Shown: positions 16,626 to 25,667, counted from the first letter of the stretch. The stretch is 64,000 nt of DNA from JAYWXI01 sp036016955 (GCF_036016955.1 NZ_JAYWXI010000008.1:62001-126000); one strand, 5' to 3'. Notes: generated from the sequence alone by a model not told the origin. Numbers and translations are program-made.

Positions 16626-17561
16626 TTACCCCTTGAAAAAATTGAGACCGGCAGCCAAAAGCAACGCCGTAGACAAAGTGATAACGCCCACTTGCTTCAA
16701 AAACGGATCCAAAGCCTTCGGCTCTTTGGTCTGCAAAATCCTGCGCCGCAATGCCGCCGTAGGAAAAAGCATCACCATCACGATAAAAGCATAATAATTA
16801 CCCGAAGTATAAACCTCGTTGATAAACAAAAAAATCAATATTAAAATATGAGGCAACTGCAGCAAAATCATTTGGTAAACCATCGCCTTGCCATAGCCCA
16901 AACGCAATGCCAAAGTTTTCTTTCCACTTTCGGCATCACTCCGAATGTCCCTCATGTTATTAAGGTTAAGCACCGCCGTACTGAGAAGACCAATGGCCGC
17001 CGAAGGAAGCAAAAGATCCCAATCCAATGTTTTTGTAAACAAAAAATAGCTTCCGCCAACCGATACCAAACCAAAGAACAAAAAGACCATCAAATCGCCC
17101 AAGCCTAAATAACCGTAAGGCTTTTTGCCCACCGTATAGCCGATGGCCGCCAAAATGCAAGCCGCCCCCAAACCTAAGAAAACATAAAACTCCCTAAAAA
17201 AACCCGCTTGAAAAAAAGCCATGTAAAGCAGGGCTATCGTAGACAGCGCCGAAAGCAAAGCAAACAGAATCACCGCTTTTTTCATCTGCCGAGCCGAAAT
17301 TCTCCCCGAAGCCACAGCCCTAGTCTCTGCTTCAGCAGATCGTTTGGCATCCGTCCCTTTCACACCGTCCCCATAGTCGTTAGCAAAATTGGAAAGCACC
17401 TGATAAAATAAAGTAACCAAAAGCGCCCCAACCAATAAACGCCAGTCCCAAAAGCCCCCCTCGGAAAGCAAACGCCAACGGGCTATAAATGCACCAACAA
17501 TAATTCCGCTAACCGACAGCGGCAGCGTGCGTAATCTCGCCGCTTGTATCCAATCTTTCAT
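16626..17561 (-). CDS. menA: 1,4-dihydroxy-2-naphthoate polyprenyltransferase MenA
   Basis: MenA attaches the prenyl chain to DHNA in menaquinone synthesis. The 311-residue membrane protein shows the UbiA-family motifs: LRTLPLSVSGIIVGAF at the N-terminus, the Asp-rich NFANDYGDGVKGTD (Mg-diphosphate binding), and the second NLNNMRDIRSDAESGKKTLA. Around eight or nine hydrophobic helices are present. The ATG at 17561 was preferred to one at 17591 because it puts KDWIQAARLRTLPLS at the N-terminus as in relatives. The polyprenyl synthase at 53738 may make its chain. Confidence 0.95.
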   Translation of the reverse strand: MKDWIQAARLRTLPLSVSGIIVGAFIARWRLLSEGGFWDWRLLVGALLVTLFYQVLSNFANDYGDGVKGTDAKRSAEAETRAVASGRISARQMKKAVILFALLSALSTIALLYMAFFQAGFFREFYVFLGLGAACILAAIGYTVGKKPYGYLGLGDLMVFLFFGLVSVGGSYFLFTKTLDWDLLLPSAAIGLLSTAVLNLNNMRDIRSDAESGKKTLALRLGYGKAMVYQMILLQLPHILILIFLFINEVYTSGNYYAFIVMVMLFPTAALRRRILQTKEPKALDPFLKQVGVITLSTALLLAAGLNFFKG

Positions 17562-17674
17562 TAACTCAATATTGTACTCAAAAATAAACAAATAATATGA
17601 TCTCTACCAACCCCAAAGCCCTCTCTTCTGCTCAAAACGAAAAGACTAAGCTATGGCTTTTTCCTTTCATCCGC

Positions 17675-20548
17675 CTACAATCCCATTTCTTTCTTAAGGA
17701 ATTTACCCGTAACCGAACGCGGATTTTCCACAATGGCCTCAGGGGTTCCCTGCGCTACAATTTCCCCACCAAGACGACCGCCCTCCGGCCCCACGTCCAC
17801 CACATAATCCGCCAATTTTATCACATCCAGGTTATGCTCAATCACCACAAACGAATTCCCCATATCCACCAATCGATGAATGGCTTCCATCAAAATTTTA
17901 ACATCCTCAAAATGAAGCCCCGTGGTAGGTTCGTCCAAAATATAGAGCGTATTGCCGGTCTGTTTCTTAGAGAGCTCCGCCGCCAACTTAATCCGCTGGG
18001 CTTCTCCCCCGCTGAGCGTGGTAGACTGCTGCCCCAAAGTGATGTACCCCAGCCCAATCTCCTGCAAAGTTTTCACCTTGTTGTAAATTTTGGGAATCGG
18101 TTGGAAAAAAGCCACCGCTTCGTCAATCGTCATCTCCAACACGTCCGAAATGGATTTTCCCTTGTAGCGGACCTCCAGCGTCTCCCTATTGAAACGCTTG
18201 CCATTGCACGTCTCGCAATGCACATAAACATCCGGCAAAAAATTCATCTCAATGACTTTCAGTCCGCCCCCTTGACACGTTTCGCAACGCCCGCCCTTGA
18301 CGTTAAACGAAAAACGCCCCGGCTTATATCCCCGAATTTTAGATTCGGGAAGTTCCGCAAAAAGCGTCCGAATGTCGGTAAACATTCCCGTATAAGTCGC
18401 CGGATTAGAACGCGGCGTCCGCCCAATCGGAGTCTGATCCACATCCACAATCTTGTCGATATGCTCCAGCCCTTCAATACTATCGTAAGGCAGCGGCTCC
18501 TGAACCGCCCGGTAAAAATGACGGTTGAGAATCGGATAAAGCGTCCCGTTTATCAACGAAGATTTTCCACTCCCCGAAATACCACTCACCACCACCAACT
18601 GCCCTAAAGGAATCTCCAAATCGACGTTCTTAAGATTATGCCCCCGAGCACCCTTCAAAACAATAGATTTGCCGTTACCCTTCCGACGCGCTTTCGGCAC
18701 CTCAATCGCCCGTTTACCCGAAATATAATCGGCCGTAATCGTATCCGCCCCAAGCAGCTCGGAAGGCTTGCCCTGCCAAAGCACTTCACCGCCAAATTTT
18801 CCCGCCTTAGGACCAATATCCAAAATTTCATCCGCCTCCATAATCATATCCTTATCATGCTCCACCACCAAGACGGAATTGCCCAGATCCCGAAGATTCT
18901 TAAGCGAATTAATAAGCCTTTCGTTATCCCTTTGATGCAAGCCGATGGAAGGCTCATCCAAAATATAAAGCACATTCACCAACTGAGAGCCTATCTGCGT
19001 CGCCAAACGAATCCGCTGGGATTCGCCCCCCGAAAGCGTCCTCGAACTCCGGTTCAAACTCAGATAATCCAAACCGACATCCAAAAGAAACTGTAAACGG
19101 GTCTCTATCTCCTTAAGAATTTCATGCGCAATCACCTTCTTTTTCTCCGAAAAAGTCGTCTTAATCTCCGCCAACCAGTCCTTAAGCTCCGAAAGACTCA
19201 TCGCATTAACCTGCGCAATAGTTTTACCTTCGATTTTAAAGCTAAGACTCGACGGTTGCAAACGAGCCCCCTCGCAAGCCGGGCAAACCTCCTCCATCGT
19301 AAAATGACGCTCCAAAATCACCGACTCGTAAGAATCTTTATCCTCAATCCTTTCCTCGATAACGGAAACCAGCCCCTCAAAATCCACCTTGATTTTTTTC
19401 GTGATGCCAGCATGCTTCAACTCCTTTTTCACCTCCTGGTTCGCCCCGAAATAAATCATTTCCAAAGCCGCCTTATCCACCGACCTCAACGGCGTGGACA
19501 AATCCTGACCGTAAATCTCCAAAATCGATCTGATCTGAGCCAAAAGCCATTTGTTGGATTTAAAATCTTCCAACGGACGAAGACCGCCTTGGTTAATCGA
19601 TAATTTATCGTTTTCGATGAAATAATCCGTATTCACCCGCTTCACCGTCCCCAAACCTTTGCAATGCGGACAACTGCCCTTAGGCGAGTTGAAAGAAAAC
19701 GTATTGGGCTCCGGCAAAGCCACCGACTGCCCCGTATCCATATCCATTAAGTTTTTGGAATAGTAATCCACCGTATCACTACCCAAAACCTGAATCCCAA
19801 TCAGCCCATCCCCCATCGACAAAGCCGTTTTCAGCGATTTTTCCATGCGGCTTTCCGTCGCTCCTTCCCCGATAATCCATCGGTCGATCACAATGTCGAT
19901 GTCATGGGTTTTGTACCGATCCAGTTTCAAATCGTACTCGATGTCCTGAAGTACACCGTCGATCCGAGCCTGAGCATACCCCTTCCTCGCCATTTGGACA
20001 AACAAATCGTGATAATGCCCCTTTCTGGAACGAACCACAGGAGCCAAAAGCATAATCTTCTGCCCGCGGTAATTCGACCGGATGGTCTCCAAAATCTGTT
20101 CCTCTGTATAACTAACCAGCTTCTTCCCCGACGACTGAGAGTAAGCCTCCGACACCCGAGCAAAAAGCAAGCGCAAAAAATCATACAATTCCGTTACCGT
20201 CCCCACCGTGGAACGCGGGTTCTTATTGGTCGTCTTCTGCTCGATTGCAATCACCGGCGAAAGCCCCTCTATCTTGTCCACATCCGGGCGCTCCAAACTG
20301 CCTAAAAATTGACGCGCATACGCCGAAAACGTCTCGATATAACGCCGTTGGCCTTCCGCAAAAAGCGTATCGAAAGCCAACGACGATTTGCCCGATCCCG
20401 ACAGCCCCGTAATTACCACCAATCGGTTGCGGGGAATCCTAACGTCGATATTCTTCAAATTATGTTCCCGGGCTCCATAAACTTCAATGTACGCTTCCTC
20501 TTCGGCCTCCTCCACAAAATGTTTTTTATCCTGCATGCTGTTTCTCAT
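17675..20548 (-). CDS. uvrA: Excinuclease ABC subunit UvrA
   Basis: UvrA is the damage-recognition ATPase of nucleotide excision repair. The 957-residue product has two ABC modules with Walker A GLSGSGKSSLAFDT and GISGSGKSSLINGT, signatures RTLSGGESQRIRLA and TTLSGGEAQRIKLA, and zinc fingers (CPHCKG, CPACEGAR, CETCQGGG with CETCNGKR). Length is normal. ATG 20548 (or 20536, four codons later) was chosen because the -7 box at 20595-20602 would start transcription near 20589; upstream starts lie before the promoter. It diverges from rpoD. Confidence 0.97.
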   Translation of the reverse strand: MRNSMQDKKHFVEEAEEEAYIEVYGAREHNLKNIDVRIPRNRLVVITGLSGSGKSSLAFDTLFAEGQRRYIETFSAYARQFLGSLERPDVDKIEGLSPVIAIEQKTTNKNPRSTVGTVTELYDFLRLLFARVSEAYSQSSGKKLVSYTEEQILETIRSNYRGQKIMLLAPVVRSRKGHYHDLFVQMARKGYAQARIDGVLQDIEYDLKLDRYKTHDIDIVIDRWIIGEGATESRMEKSLKTALSMGDGLIGIQVLGSDTVDYYSKNLMDMDTGQSVALPEPNTFSFNSPKGSCPHCKGLGTVKRVNTDYFIENDKLSINQGGLRPLEDFKSNKWLLAQIRSILEIYGQDLSTPLRSVDKAALEMIYFGANQEVKKELKHAGITKKIKVDFEGLVSVIEERIEDKDSYESVILERHFTMEEVCPACEGARLQPSSLSFKIEGKTIAQVNAMSLSELKDWLAEIKTTFSEKKKVIAHEILKEIETRLQFLLDVGLDYLSLNRSSRTLSGGESQRIRLATQIGSQLVNVLYILDEPSIGLHQRDNERLINSLKNLRDLGNSVLVVEHDKDMIMEADEILDIGPKAGKFGGEVLWQGKPSELLGADTITADYISGKRAIEVPKARRKGNGKSIVLKGARGHNLKNVDLEIPLGQLVVVSGISGSGKSSLINGTLYPILNRHFYRAVQEPLPYDSIEGLEHIDKIVDVDQTPIGRTPRSNPATYTGMFTDIRTLFAELPESKIRGYKPGRFSFNVKGGRCETCQGGGLKVIEMNFLPDVYVHCETCNGKRFNRETLEVRYKGKSISDVLEMTIDEAVAFFQPIPKIYNKVKTLQEIGLGYITLGQQSTTLSGGEAQRIKLAAELSKKQTGNTLYILDEPTTGLHFEDVKILMEAIHRLVDMGNSFVVIEHNLDVIKLADYVVDVGPEGGRLGGEIVAQGTPEAIVENPRSVTGKFLKKEMGL

Positions 20549-20594
20549 TAAAACCACCGAAACAAAAAGGTTTTGCTCCCCTTTCGGCAGTCCA

Positions 20595-20602
20595 CAAAAG
20601 TA
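20595..20602 (-). promoter_or_regulatory. Promoter -7 box of uvrA
   Basis: TACTTTTG on the minus strand fits TAnnTTTG, about 40 bp before the uvrA start. Confidence 0.65.
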
Positions 20603-20723
20603 CGTATTTTTTTTGCCATTCCAAGCCGCCCAAAAGCTGAAACCGTTTCCTAAAAAAGCTTTTCGTCCAAAAAAAACACTCTCCAATGTAACCTTCCCCG
20701 CTTTCCATTCGTATAATAAAATG

Positions 20724-20744
20724 CAGCCCCTAAAATTCGGGCTG
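20724..20744 (+). other. Small hairpin just upstream of rpoD
   Basis: CAGCCC (20724-20729) and GGGCTG (20739-20744) form a 6-bp stem ending 10 bp before the rpoD ATG. It could affect ribosome access; this is speculative. Confidence 0.4.
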
Positions 20745-20754
20745 ATTGGGTTAC

Positions 20755-21621
20755 ATGAGACAACTAAAAATCACAAAGCAGGTTACCAACAGGGAAACCG
20801 CATCATTAGACAAGTATCTGCAGGAAATCGGTAAAGTCGATCTGATTACCGCCGATGAAGAAGTGGAACTCGCCCAACGAATCCGCGCCGGCGACCGCGC
20901 CGCCTTGGAAAAATTAATCAAAGCCAATCTGCGTTTCGTGGTTTCGGTATCCAAACAGTATCAAAATCAAGGGTTGTCCCTTCCCGACCTCATCAACGAA
21001 GGAAACCTGGGACTAATGAAAGCCGCCAAAAGGTACGACGAAACCAGAGGTTTCAAATTCATCTCCTACGCCGTATGGTGGATTCGTCAATCCATCCTTC
21101 AGGCCTTGGCAGAACAATCCCGGATTGTAAGGCTGCCCCTGAACAAAATCGGCTCTATCAACAAAATCAATAAAGCCTACGCCCATCTGGAACAAGAAAA
21201 CGAACGCCCACCTTCTCCCGAAGAACTGGCCGAAGTTTTGGACATGAGCGAAGAGGACATTAAAGAATCCATGAAAAACAGCGGAAGACACCTCTCCATG
21301 GATGCCCCGCTGGTGGAAGGCGAAGACAGCAATCTTTACGACGTATTACGCTCCGGCGAATCGCCAAGCCCCGATAAAGACCTCATGCTGGAATCCCTGC
21401 AAATCGAAATCGAAAGGGCCCTGCAAACCCTAACCACCAGAGAAGCCGATTTGGTTCGTCTCTATTTCGGACTCAACGGCAAGCATCCCATGACTTTGGA
21501 AGAAATCGGAGAAACCTTCGACCTTACCCGCGAAAGAGTGCGACAAATTAAAGAAAAGGCCATCAAACGCCTAAAACACAACACCCGAAGTAAAATCCTA
21601 AAATCATACCTCGGGAAATAA
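20755..21621 (+). CDS. rpoD: Primary sigma factor RpoD/SigA
   Basis: The 288-residue protein is the short Bacteroidota housekeeping sigma factor, without region 1.1. Region 2 has LRFVVSVSKQYQNQGLSLPD, YAVWWIRQSILQAL (2.4) and RIVRLPLNK; region 4 has LTTREADLVRLYFGLNG and LTRERVRQIKEKAIKRLKHN. It reads the TTG/TAnnTTTG promoters found across the window. The ATG at 20755 (MRQLKITKQVTN) is the standard start in relatives. A perfect palindrome terminator follows. Confidence 0.97.
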   Translation: MRQLKITKQVTNRETASLDKYLQEIGKVDLITADEEVELAQRIRAGDRAALEKLIKANLRFVVSVSKQYQNQGLSLPDLINEGNLGLMKAAKRYDETRGFKFISYAVWWIRQSILQALAEQSRIVRLPLNKIGSINKINKAYAHLEQENERPPSPEELAEVLDMSEEDIKESMKNSGRHLSMDAPLVEGEDSNLYDVLRSGESPSPDKDLMLESLQIEIERALQTLTTREADLVRLYFGLNGKHPMTLEEIGETFDLTRERVRQIKEKAIKRLKHNTRSKILKSYLGK

Positions 21622-21630
21622 CACCAAAAC

Positions 21631-21660
21631 AAAGAACCGGTCTTAAGACCGGTTCTTTTT
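21631..21660 (+). terminator. Intrinsic terminator of rpoD
   Basis: A continuous perfect palindrome AAAGAACCGGTCTT / AAGACCGGTTCTTT (21631-21658) runs into TTTTT. It could also work on the opposite strand. Confidence 0.9.
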
Positions 21661-21775
21661 GGTTTAGAAAGAAACCTTACCATTTCTTGTATCGCGACAG
21701 ATTAAAAGTCCAATGGAACCGTAACTTTCCAATAAACACTTCGCCTTTGTAAAACCAATATTGTAGACCGTTTTT

Positions 21776-22174
21776 TTAATTCGCTATTTTTTGAAACTTC
21801 TCATTACAATCCTCTGTACAAAACGTTCCGTTTAAAATTAAAGTCCTATTTTCAATACTGACAATTTTGTACGAACTTGGAATAGTGGTATTACCACAAG
21901 AATTGACAAATTTAATCACATTATTATTGTCAATGCTATAGGTTCCGGTATTACAATCAGGAATCTGAGTGGTTTCGTAAGTATTATCACTTTTTATTTT
22001 AATTGTATAACCATTGCTTATCGTCGTCCATGTTGACGAACCTCCATTACTGATTTTTGCTTCAGTCAGTTTCCAAGTTCCAACCAGCTTGTTCGCGGTT
22101 GATTCTTCGTTATCTCTACATCCTAAAAGAGATAGGGTAGATAAAACCAGTGTGTAAATTAATGACTTTTTCAT
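21776..22174 (-). CDS. Lipocalin-like lipoprotein
   Basis: The 132-residue protein has a lipoprotein signal (MKKSLIYTLVLSTLSLLGCR, lipobox LLGC) and a beta-rich domain starting with LVGTWKLTEAKI, then YTIKIKSDNTYET and TYSIDNNNVIKF, the pattern of Bacteroidota lipocalin-like domains. Four cysteines in the mature part (DCNTG, SCGN, FCTEDC) could form disulfides. Ligand and role are unknown. It is AT-rich, like the whole 21.8-25.7 kb patch. Confidence 0.8.
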   Translation of the reverse strand: MKKSLIYTLVLSTLSLLGCRDNEESTANKLVGTWKLTEAKISNGGSSTWTTISNGYTIKIKSDNTYETTQIPDCNTGTYSIDNNNVIKFVNSCGNTTIPSSYKIVSIENRTLILNGTFCTEDCNEKFQKIAN

Positions 22175-22205
22175 AACAATTATTTAATGATTACTTGATG
22201 AGTTT

Positions 22206-22295
22206 CTACTTTATTACTGTACATCTGATGTCGGACCTATCAGGACACGCCCAAAGAACAAAACAAACAGGAATTAATAACAATAACTTTCTCAT
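22206..22295 (-). CDS. 29-residue putative micro-lipoprotein
   Basis: ATG at 22295 encodes MRKLLLLIPVCFVLWACPDR plus nine residues before TAG at 22206. The first 17 residues form a clean lipoprotein signal with lipobox LWAC. It lies 31 bp upstream of the lipocalin-like gene on the same strand. It could be a true micro-lipoprotein like bacterial lysis or entericidin peptides, or the stump of a truncated lipoprotein. Confidence 0.4.
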   Translation of the reverse strand: MRKLLLLIPVCFVLWACPDRSDIRCTVIK

Positions 22296-22456
22296 ACTTA
22301 TTAACAATGCAAACCTATCAAAAACAACGCTTATTTCTTTTTAAATAATTAATAAATACTTCGATTTTGTAAAGATATACTATTTTTCATTAAAGCAAAA
22401 TTTTTTCAACTTTTTTTCGGATAGAGAATACCCCCCAAAAACAGGCTCAAATGAGG

Positions 22457-22604
22457 CCACTGAAAAACAGATGATGACCATTGAAAAATTAATCTTTAGC
22501 ACTGAAAAATCAATAATGATAAGCATTTTATTATTTTTCAGTGGAAGGACAGAAAAAACGAGTGAAAATAATTAAAAATTAAGTTATGATGTTTTATTTT
22601 TCAG
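22457..22604. repeat. CAYTGAAAAAT motif array, direct and inverted
   Basis: Five copies of a motif near CACTGAAAAAT lie in 148 bp: direct at 22457-22467, 22478-22489 and 22500-22510, inverted at 22533-22544 (ATTTTTCAGTGG) and 22596-22604 (ATTTTTCAG). The outer pair CCACTGAAAAA / TTTTTCAGTGG could form a long hairpin. The array fills the gap between the lipoprotein genes and the coiled-coil gene; a regulator-binding array is possible. The rest of 22296-22665 is plain AT-rich DNA. Confidence 0.65.
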
Positions 22605-22665
22605 AAAGGTTTAATTAAATTTGAAAGGAAATCACGAATCACAAATCATTTAAAATCATTGTCTT

Positions 22666-23361
22666 ATGGAAGAAAATTTAAACCCAGCAGAAAACGCCCC
22701 AAGAGGGAAACAAAAAAATTATCACCTCACGCTCGAAGAGGCAATCAGCCGTATGAAACTCGCTTTTTCAAACGCTAAATTGCCTGAAATCAATCCGCAG
22801 CTGTCGGTTTTGGGCTATACGGAAACCAAGTTGGACGAGCTTTTGAGCCAAGTCTCCGCCTTGGAAGCCCTGCATCAAAAACAAAAAAAGGAATACGCCG
22901 AGCAGCACGAAGAAACCCGTAAATTGGAAGAAAAACGCAAAGAAATTGACGACAAATACAAAACGCATTTGGCACTATGTCGCGTGCTATTCAAAAAAGA
23001 GGTGAAAGCCACCGCCGCATTGGAGCTTAGCGGCACACGCAAAACGGCGTACAGTGCGTGGTATCAGCAGGTATCCAATTTTTACGCCCAACTATTGCAA
23101 ACGCCCGAGTTCTTGGCAAAGGTAAAGACCATCAACCTCAAGGAAGCGGATTTGGAGGCGGTAAAAACATTATTGGCAGAGGTTTCGAGCCTAAAAGAAA
23201 GTCAGAAAAAAGAAACCGCCGAAGCCCAAAAAGCCACCGAAACCCGCGACCAAGCCTTTGACGAGCTCTACCCTCACTACGCCGACCTCATCGCCTATGC
23301 TAAAGCTATCCTTAGCAACGAGCAACATCTGGAAGCTATGGGGATTGTGGTGAAACGCTAA
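22666..23361 (+). CDS. Coiled-coil protein of unknown function
   Basis: The 231-residue protein lacks a signal peptide or membrane helix. Long heptad-like stretches (LDELLSQVSALEALHQKQKK, RKLEEKRKEIDDKYKTHLAL, and a second at about 165-205) predict an alpha-helical coiled coil around a central region with TRKTAYSAWYQQVSNFYAQL. No family was assigned. The 3' end (VVKR and stop, plus about 45 bp downstream) is repeated at 25669-25729, beyond an inserted-looking three-gene cassette, so this gene may once have had a tandem copy. Confidence 0.75.
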   Translation: MEENLNPAENAPRGKQKNYHLTLEEAISRMKLAFSNAKLPEINPQLSVLGYTETKLDELLSQVSALEALHQKQKKEYAEQHEETRKLEEKRKEIDDKYKTHLALCRVLFKKEVKATAALELSGTRKTAYSAWYQQVSNFYAQLLQTPEFLAKVKTINLKEADLEAVKTLLAEVSSLKESQKKETAEAQKATETRDQAFDELYPHYADLIAYAKAILSNEQHLEAMGIVVKR

Positions 23362-23404
23362 TTTCTTTACCCATGTAATTTTTAAATAATTCCCCTATAA
23401 AAAA
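23348..23404. repeat. Direct repeat copy 1 flanking SDR/AraC cassette
   Basis: TGGTGAAACGCTAAT at 23348-23362 and TTTTAAATAATTCCCCTATA at about 23379-23398 recur in the same order at 25668-25729. Copy 1 covers the end of the coiled-coil gene and its terminator. Confidence 0.75.
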
Positions 23405-23436
23405 GGGTGGTCTTATTTTCAAGACCACCCTTTTTT
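23399..23436. terminator. Bidirectional terminator
   Basis: AAAAAAGGGTGGTCTT pairs exactly with AAGACCACCCTTTTTT across a 6-base loop. It ends the coiled-coil gene and overlaps the stop of the convergent AraC-type gene. Confidence 0.9.
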
Positions 23437-24244
23437 AGCTGTGTTTTTTTTCTATTTCCGAAGGATTTACCCCAAATTCTGCTTTGAAACTTCTTGAAAA
23501 ATGAGAGAAATTTATAAAACCTACATCGTCATAAATTTCATTAGGCTTTTTGCCTTGTTTTGATATTAAAAAATAGGCTAAATCTAATCGCTTTTTGATA
23601 AGCCATTTGTTAGGGGTTTGGTTGAAAATTTTCTGAAAATCTCTTTTAAATGTTGAAATACTCCTACCCGTAAGTCTTGCAAATTGCGCCAACGGAATAT
23701 TGTGCATATAATTTTTGTTCATATACGCTTCCAAGTCAATTTTAAAATCTTCTTCAAAATTGAAAAGTAAATTTTGAATTGTGGTATACCGAAGTAAAAG
23801 CTCAATAATCTCAAAAGTTTTAATAGTCGCTAAATTATCGGTAAGTGCCTCTTGACATTCAAAATAGGGAAGCATAGAATCGAAAAAACCTTTTAAAAAT
23901 GGGTCGGGTTGAAATATAAAATTAGGTTTTCCTAAATACTTTCCTTTGGGTAAAATATGATATTCTTTTGAATAATTATACAACATTTCTTTGGATAAAA
24001 AAATACTGATACTCATAAAGGGTTTATTATCTTGAGGTATTTTTTGAGTTTTTACTAATTGATTTTTTGACACAAAACCAATATCACCTTTGTTATACTG
24101 AATGGTTTCTACGCCATCGTTAATGAGCATTGTTCCATTTAAAACACAGACCAAAGCGTGGTCTTGAACAAAAGGTTCAAAGTTTTTTTTCTCTTGTGAT
24201 ATACAAGAAAACATAATATTAACTCGGGTTCTATCTTCAATCAT
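23435..24244 (-). CDS. AraC-family transcriptional regulator
   Basis: The 269-residue protein has an N-terminal cupin-like sensor region and a C-terminal double HTH: NIPLAQFARLTGRSISTFKR, FNQTPNKWLIKKRLDLAYFL and DDVGFINFSHFSRSFKAEFG. It overlaps the preceding membrane protein gene by 8 bp and is the last gene of an AT-rich cassette with an SDR oxidoreductase, so it probably regulates that operon. The inducer is unknown. Confidence 0.92.
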   Translation of the reverse strand: MIEDRTRVNIMFSCISQEKKNFEPFVQDHALVCVLNGTMLINDGVETIQYNKGDIGFVSKNQLVKTQKIPQDNKPFMSISIFLSKEMLYNYSKEYHILPKGKYLGKPNFIFQPDPFLKGFFDSMLPYFECQEALTDNLATIKTFEIIELLLRYTTIQNLLFNFEEDFKIDLEAYMNKNYMHNIPLAQFARLTGRSISTFKRDFQKIFNQTPNKWLIKKRLDLAYFLISKQGKKPNEIYDDVGFINFSHFSRSFKAEFGVNPSEIEKKHS

Positions 24245-24743
24245 TATTTTGGAATGATGATTTTAATTGTTCGTAATAAATTGTTGCTCTTTCTTTTGAA
24301 AAGTAATCTATTACCGCAAAAGCCATTCCGAATAATATTAAAGAAATAGCAATAGCTTTTAAATATATATTTTGTGTAAAATAAAGCAAGGCAACGGCTA
24401 TAAGAAAACAAGCTAAACTAATAGCGATAGACATTGGGTATAAATATTGAAAATCATTTACACGTTTAATTTCGGTATTTATAAACTCTTTCGGATTTTG
24501 TTCATATCTTTTTACAATTTCTTGTTTTTGTTTTCCGTTGGAATATATCATGTTTACACCTGTTATAGAAAAAAATAGACCTATAATCAACATCGGAATT
24601 AGCAATGCTTTTGCGGCTGGCGTATTCCCTAAAAAGTAAAATAGTAAAGCCGTTAAGATTAAGAAAAAACCAAATCCAAGTATAAATTTCCCCTCAAATA
24701 TTTCTCCGTTATACCAATTGATGGTGTTTTGTATCATATCCAT
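24237..24743 (-). CDS. Four-helix membrane protein, unknown function
   Basis: The 168-residue protein has four hydrophobic stretches: FILGFGFFLILTALLFYFLG, AKALLIPMLIIGLFFSITGV, YLYPMSIAISLACFLIAVAL and YLKAIAISLILFGMAFAVID. A charged loop (NGKQKQEIVKRYEQNPKEF) separates the pairs. No family was assigned, but such proteins are often encoded beside AraC regulators in Bacteroidota. Transcribed between the SDR gene (59 bp upstream) and the AraC gene (overlap). Confidence 0.75.
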   Translation of the reverse strand: MDMIQNTINWYNGEIFEGKFILGFGFFLILTALLFYFLGNTPAAKALLIPMLIIGLFFSITGVNMIYSNGKQKQEIVKRYEQNPKEFINTEIKRVNDFQYLYPMSIAISLACFLIAVALLYFTQNIYLKAIAISLILFGMAFAVIDYFSKERATIYYEQLKSSFQNND

Positions 24744-24802
24744 TTTTATTTTTTTAATAGAAAGGCTGTCTAAAAGACAGCCAATTTAGGGATTTATTTT
24801 GA

Positions 24803-25549
24803 TTATTTTGCATTATAACCACCATCAATACTCAATACAGTTCCTGTCATAAAAGGATTCTCATCTGATGCCAAAAAGAAAATTCCTTTTGCAATATCTT
24901 CAACTTCCCCTAAGCGTTTCATTGGGTGCAATGCTTCAATTCCCGAAATATCATAAGTTCCCGAAGCAATTGCATTTTTCAAAATATCGGTTTTAATTGC
25001 TCCTGGTGCAACTGCATTTATACGAATATTTTGGGTAGCGTAATCCAATGCACCTCCTTTGGTTAAACCAACAACAGCGTGTTTAGAAGCGTTATATTGA
25101 GCGGTGCTTACTAACCCATTCAAACCAGCTATGGAAGCAAGGTTTACAATAGTTCCTCCACCTGTTTTCAGCATTGCTCTAATGGCGTGCTTCATCCCAT
25201 AATAAACACCCATTACATTAGTTTCCAACATTTGCTTCAACTCATCCGATTCTGTATCAGCCAACAAAGCATTTCCTAAAGAAACGCCCGAATTATTCAC
25301 CATAGAATCTAATTTTCCAAATTTTTCTACCGTTTTGTCAATTACGTTTTTAACCTGTTCTTCTTGTGTTACGTCTAAAGGAAAGAAAGTTACCTCTGCA
25401 CCTTCTTTTTTAAATGCTTCTAAAACCTCCGTTTCTTTGTTTGCATTTCTACTTGTAATAACAACATTGTATCCATTTTTTGCAAAATGTAAAGCCGTTG
25501 CTTTACCAATACCTGTTGTTCCTCCTGTAATAATTACTGTCTTTGTCAT
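24803..25549 (-). CDS. SDR-family oxidoreductase
   Basis: The 248-residue classical short-chain dehydrogenase has the NAD(P)-binding TGGTTGIG (about 8-15), NNSG, a catalytic serine in VNLASIAG, the catalytic YNASK, and NAVAPGAIKTD, ending with MTGTVLSIDGGYNAK. The family oxidises or reduces alcohols, sugars or steroids, or acts as a beta-ketoacyl/glucose dehydrogenase; the substrate cannot be told. It is the first gene of the AT-rich cassette and has its own promoter. Confidence 0.93.
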   Translation of the reverse strand: MTKTVIITGGTTGIGKATALHFAKNGYNVVITSRNANKETEVLEAFKKEGAEVTFFPLDVTQEEQVKNVIDKTVEKFGKLDSMVNNSGVSLGNALLADTESDELKQMLETNVMGVYYGMKHAIRAMLKTGGGTIVNLASIAGLNGLVSTAQYNASKHAVVGLTKGGALDYATQNIRINAVAPGAIKTDILKNAIASGTYDISGIEALHPMKRLGEVEDIAKGIFFLASDENPFMTGTVLSIDGGYNAK

Positions 25550-25574
25550 TTTTTTATATTTTAAAATTGTTTGA

Positions 25575-25582
25575 CAAAATTA
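25575..25582 (-). promoter_or_regulatory. Promoter -7 box of the SDR operon
   Basis: TAATTTTG on the minus strand fits TAnnTTTG, 26 bp before the SDR start. No TTG at ideal spacing. Confidence 0.5.
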
Positions 25583-25667
25583 AAACAGCTTTAATGACAT
25601 TGTTTTTCCGTAAAGTTCAAATTGTTTTTCTGTGAGGTTTACCACTTAGGAATGAATAAGAGAGTAA

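Noticed and set aside
17597..18607. Long plus-strand open frame opposite uvrA and several more along it
   Set aside because: They mirror the uvrA coding strand, are rich in His/Arg/Pro/Ile as antisense frames usually are, and have no promoter or family signal.
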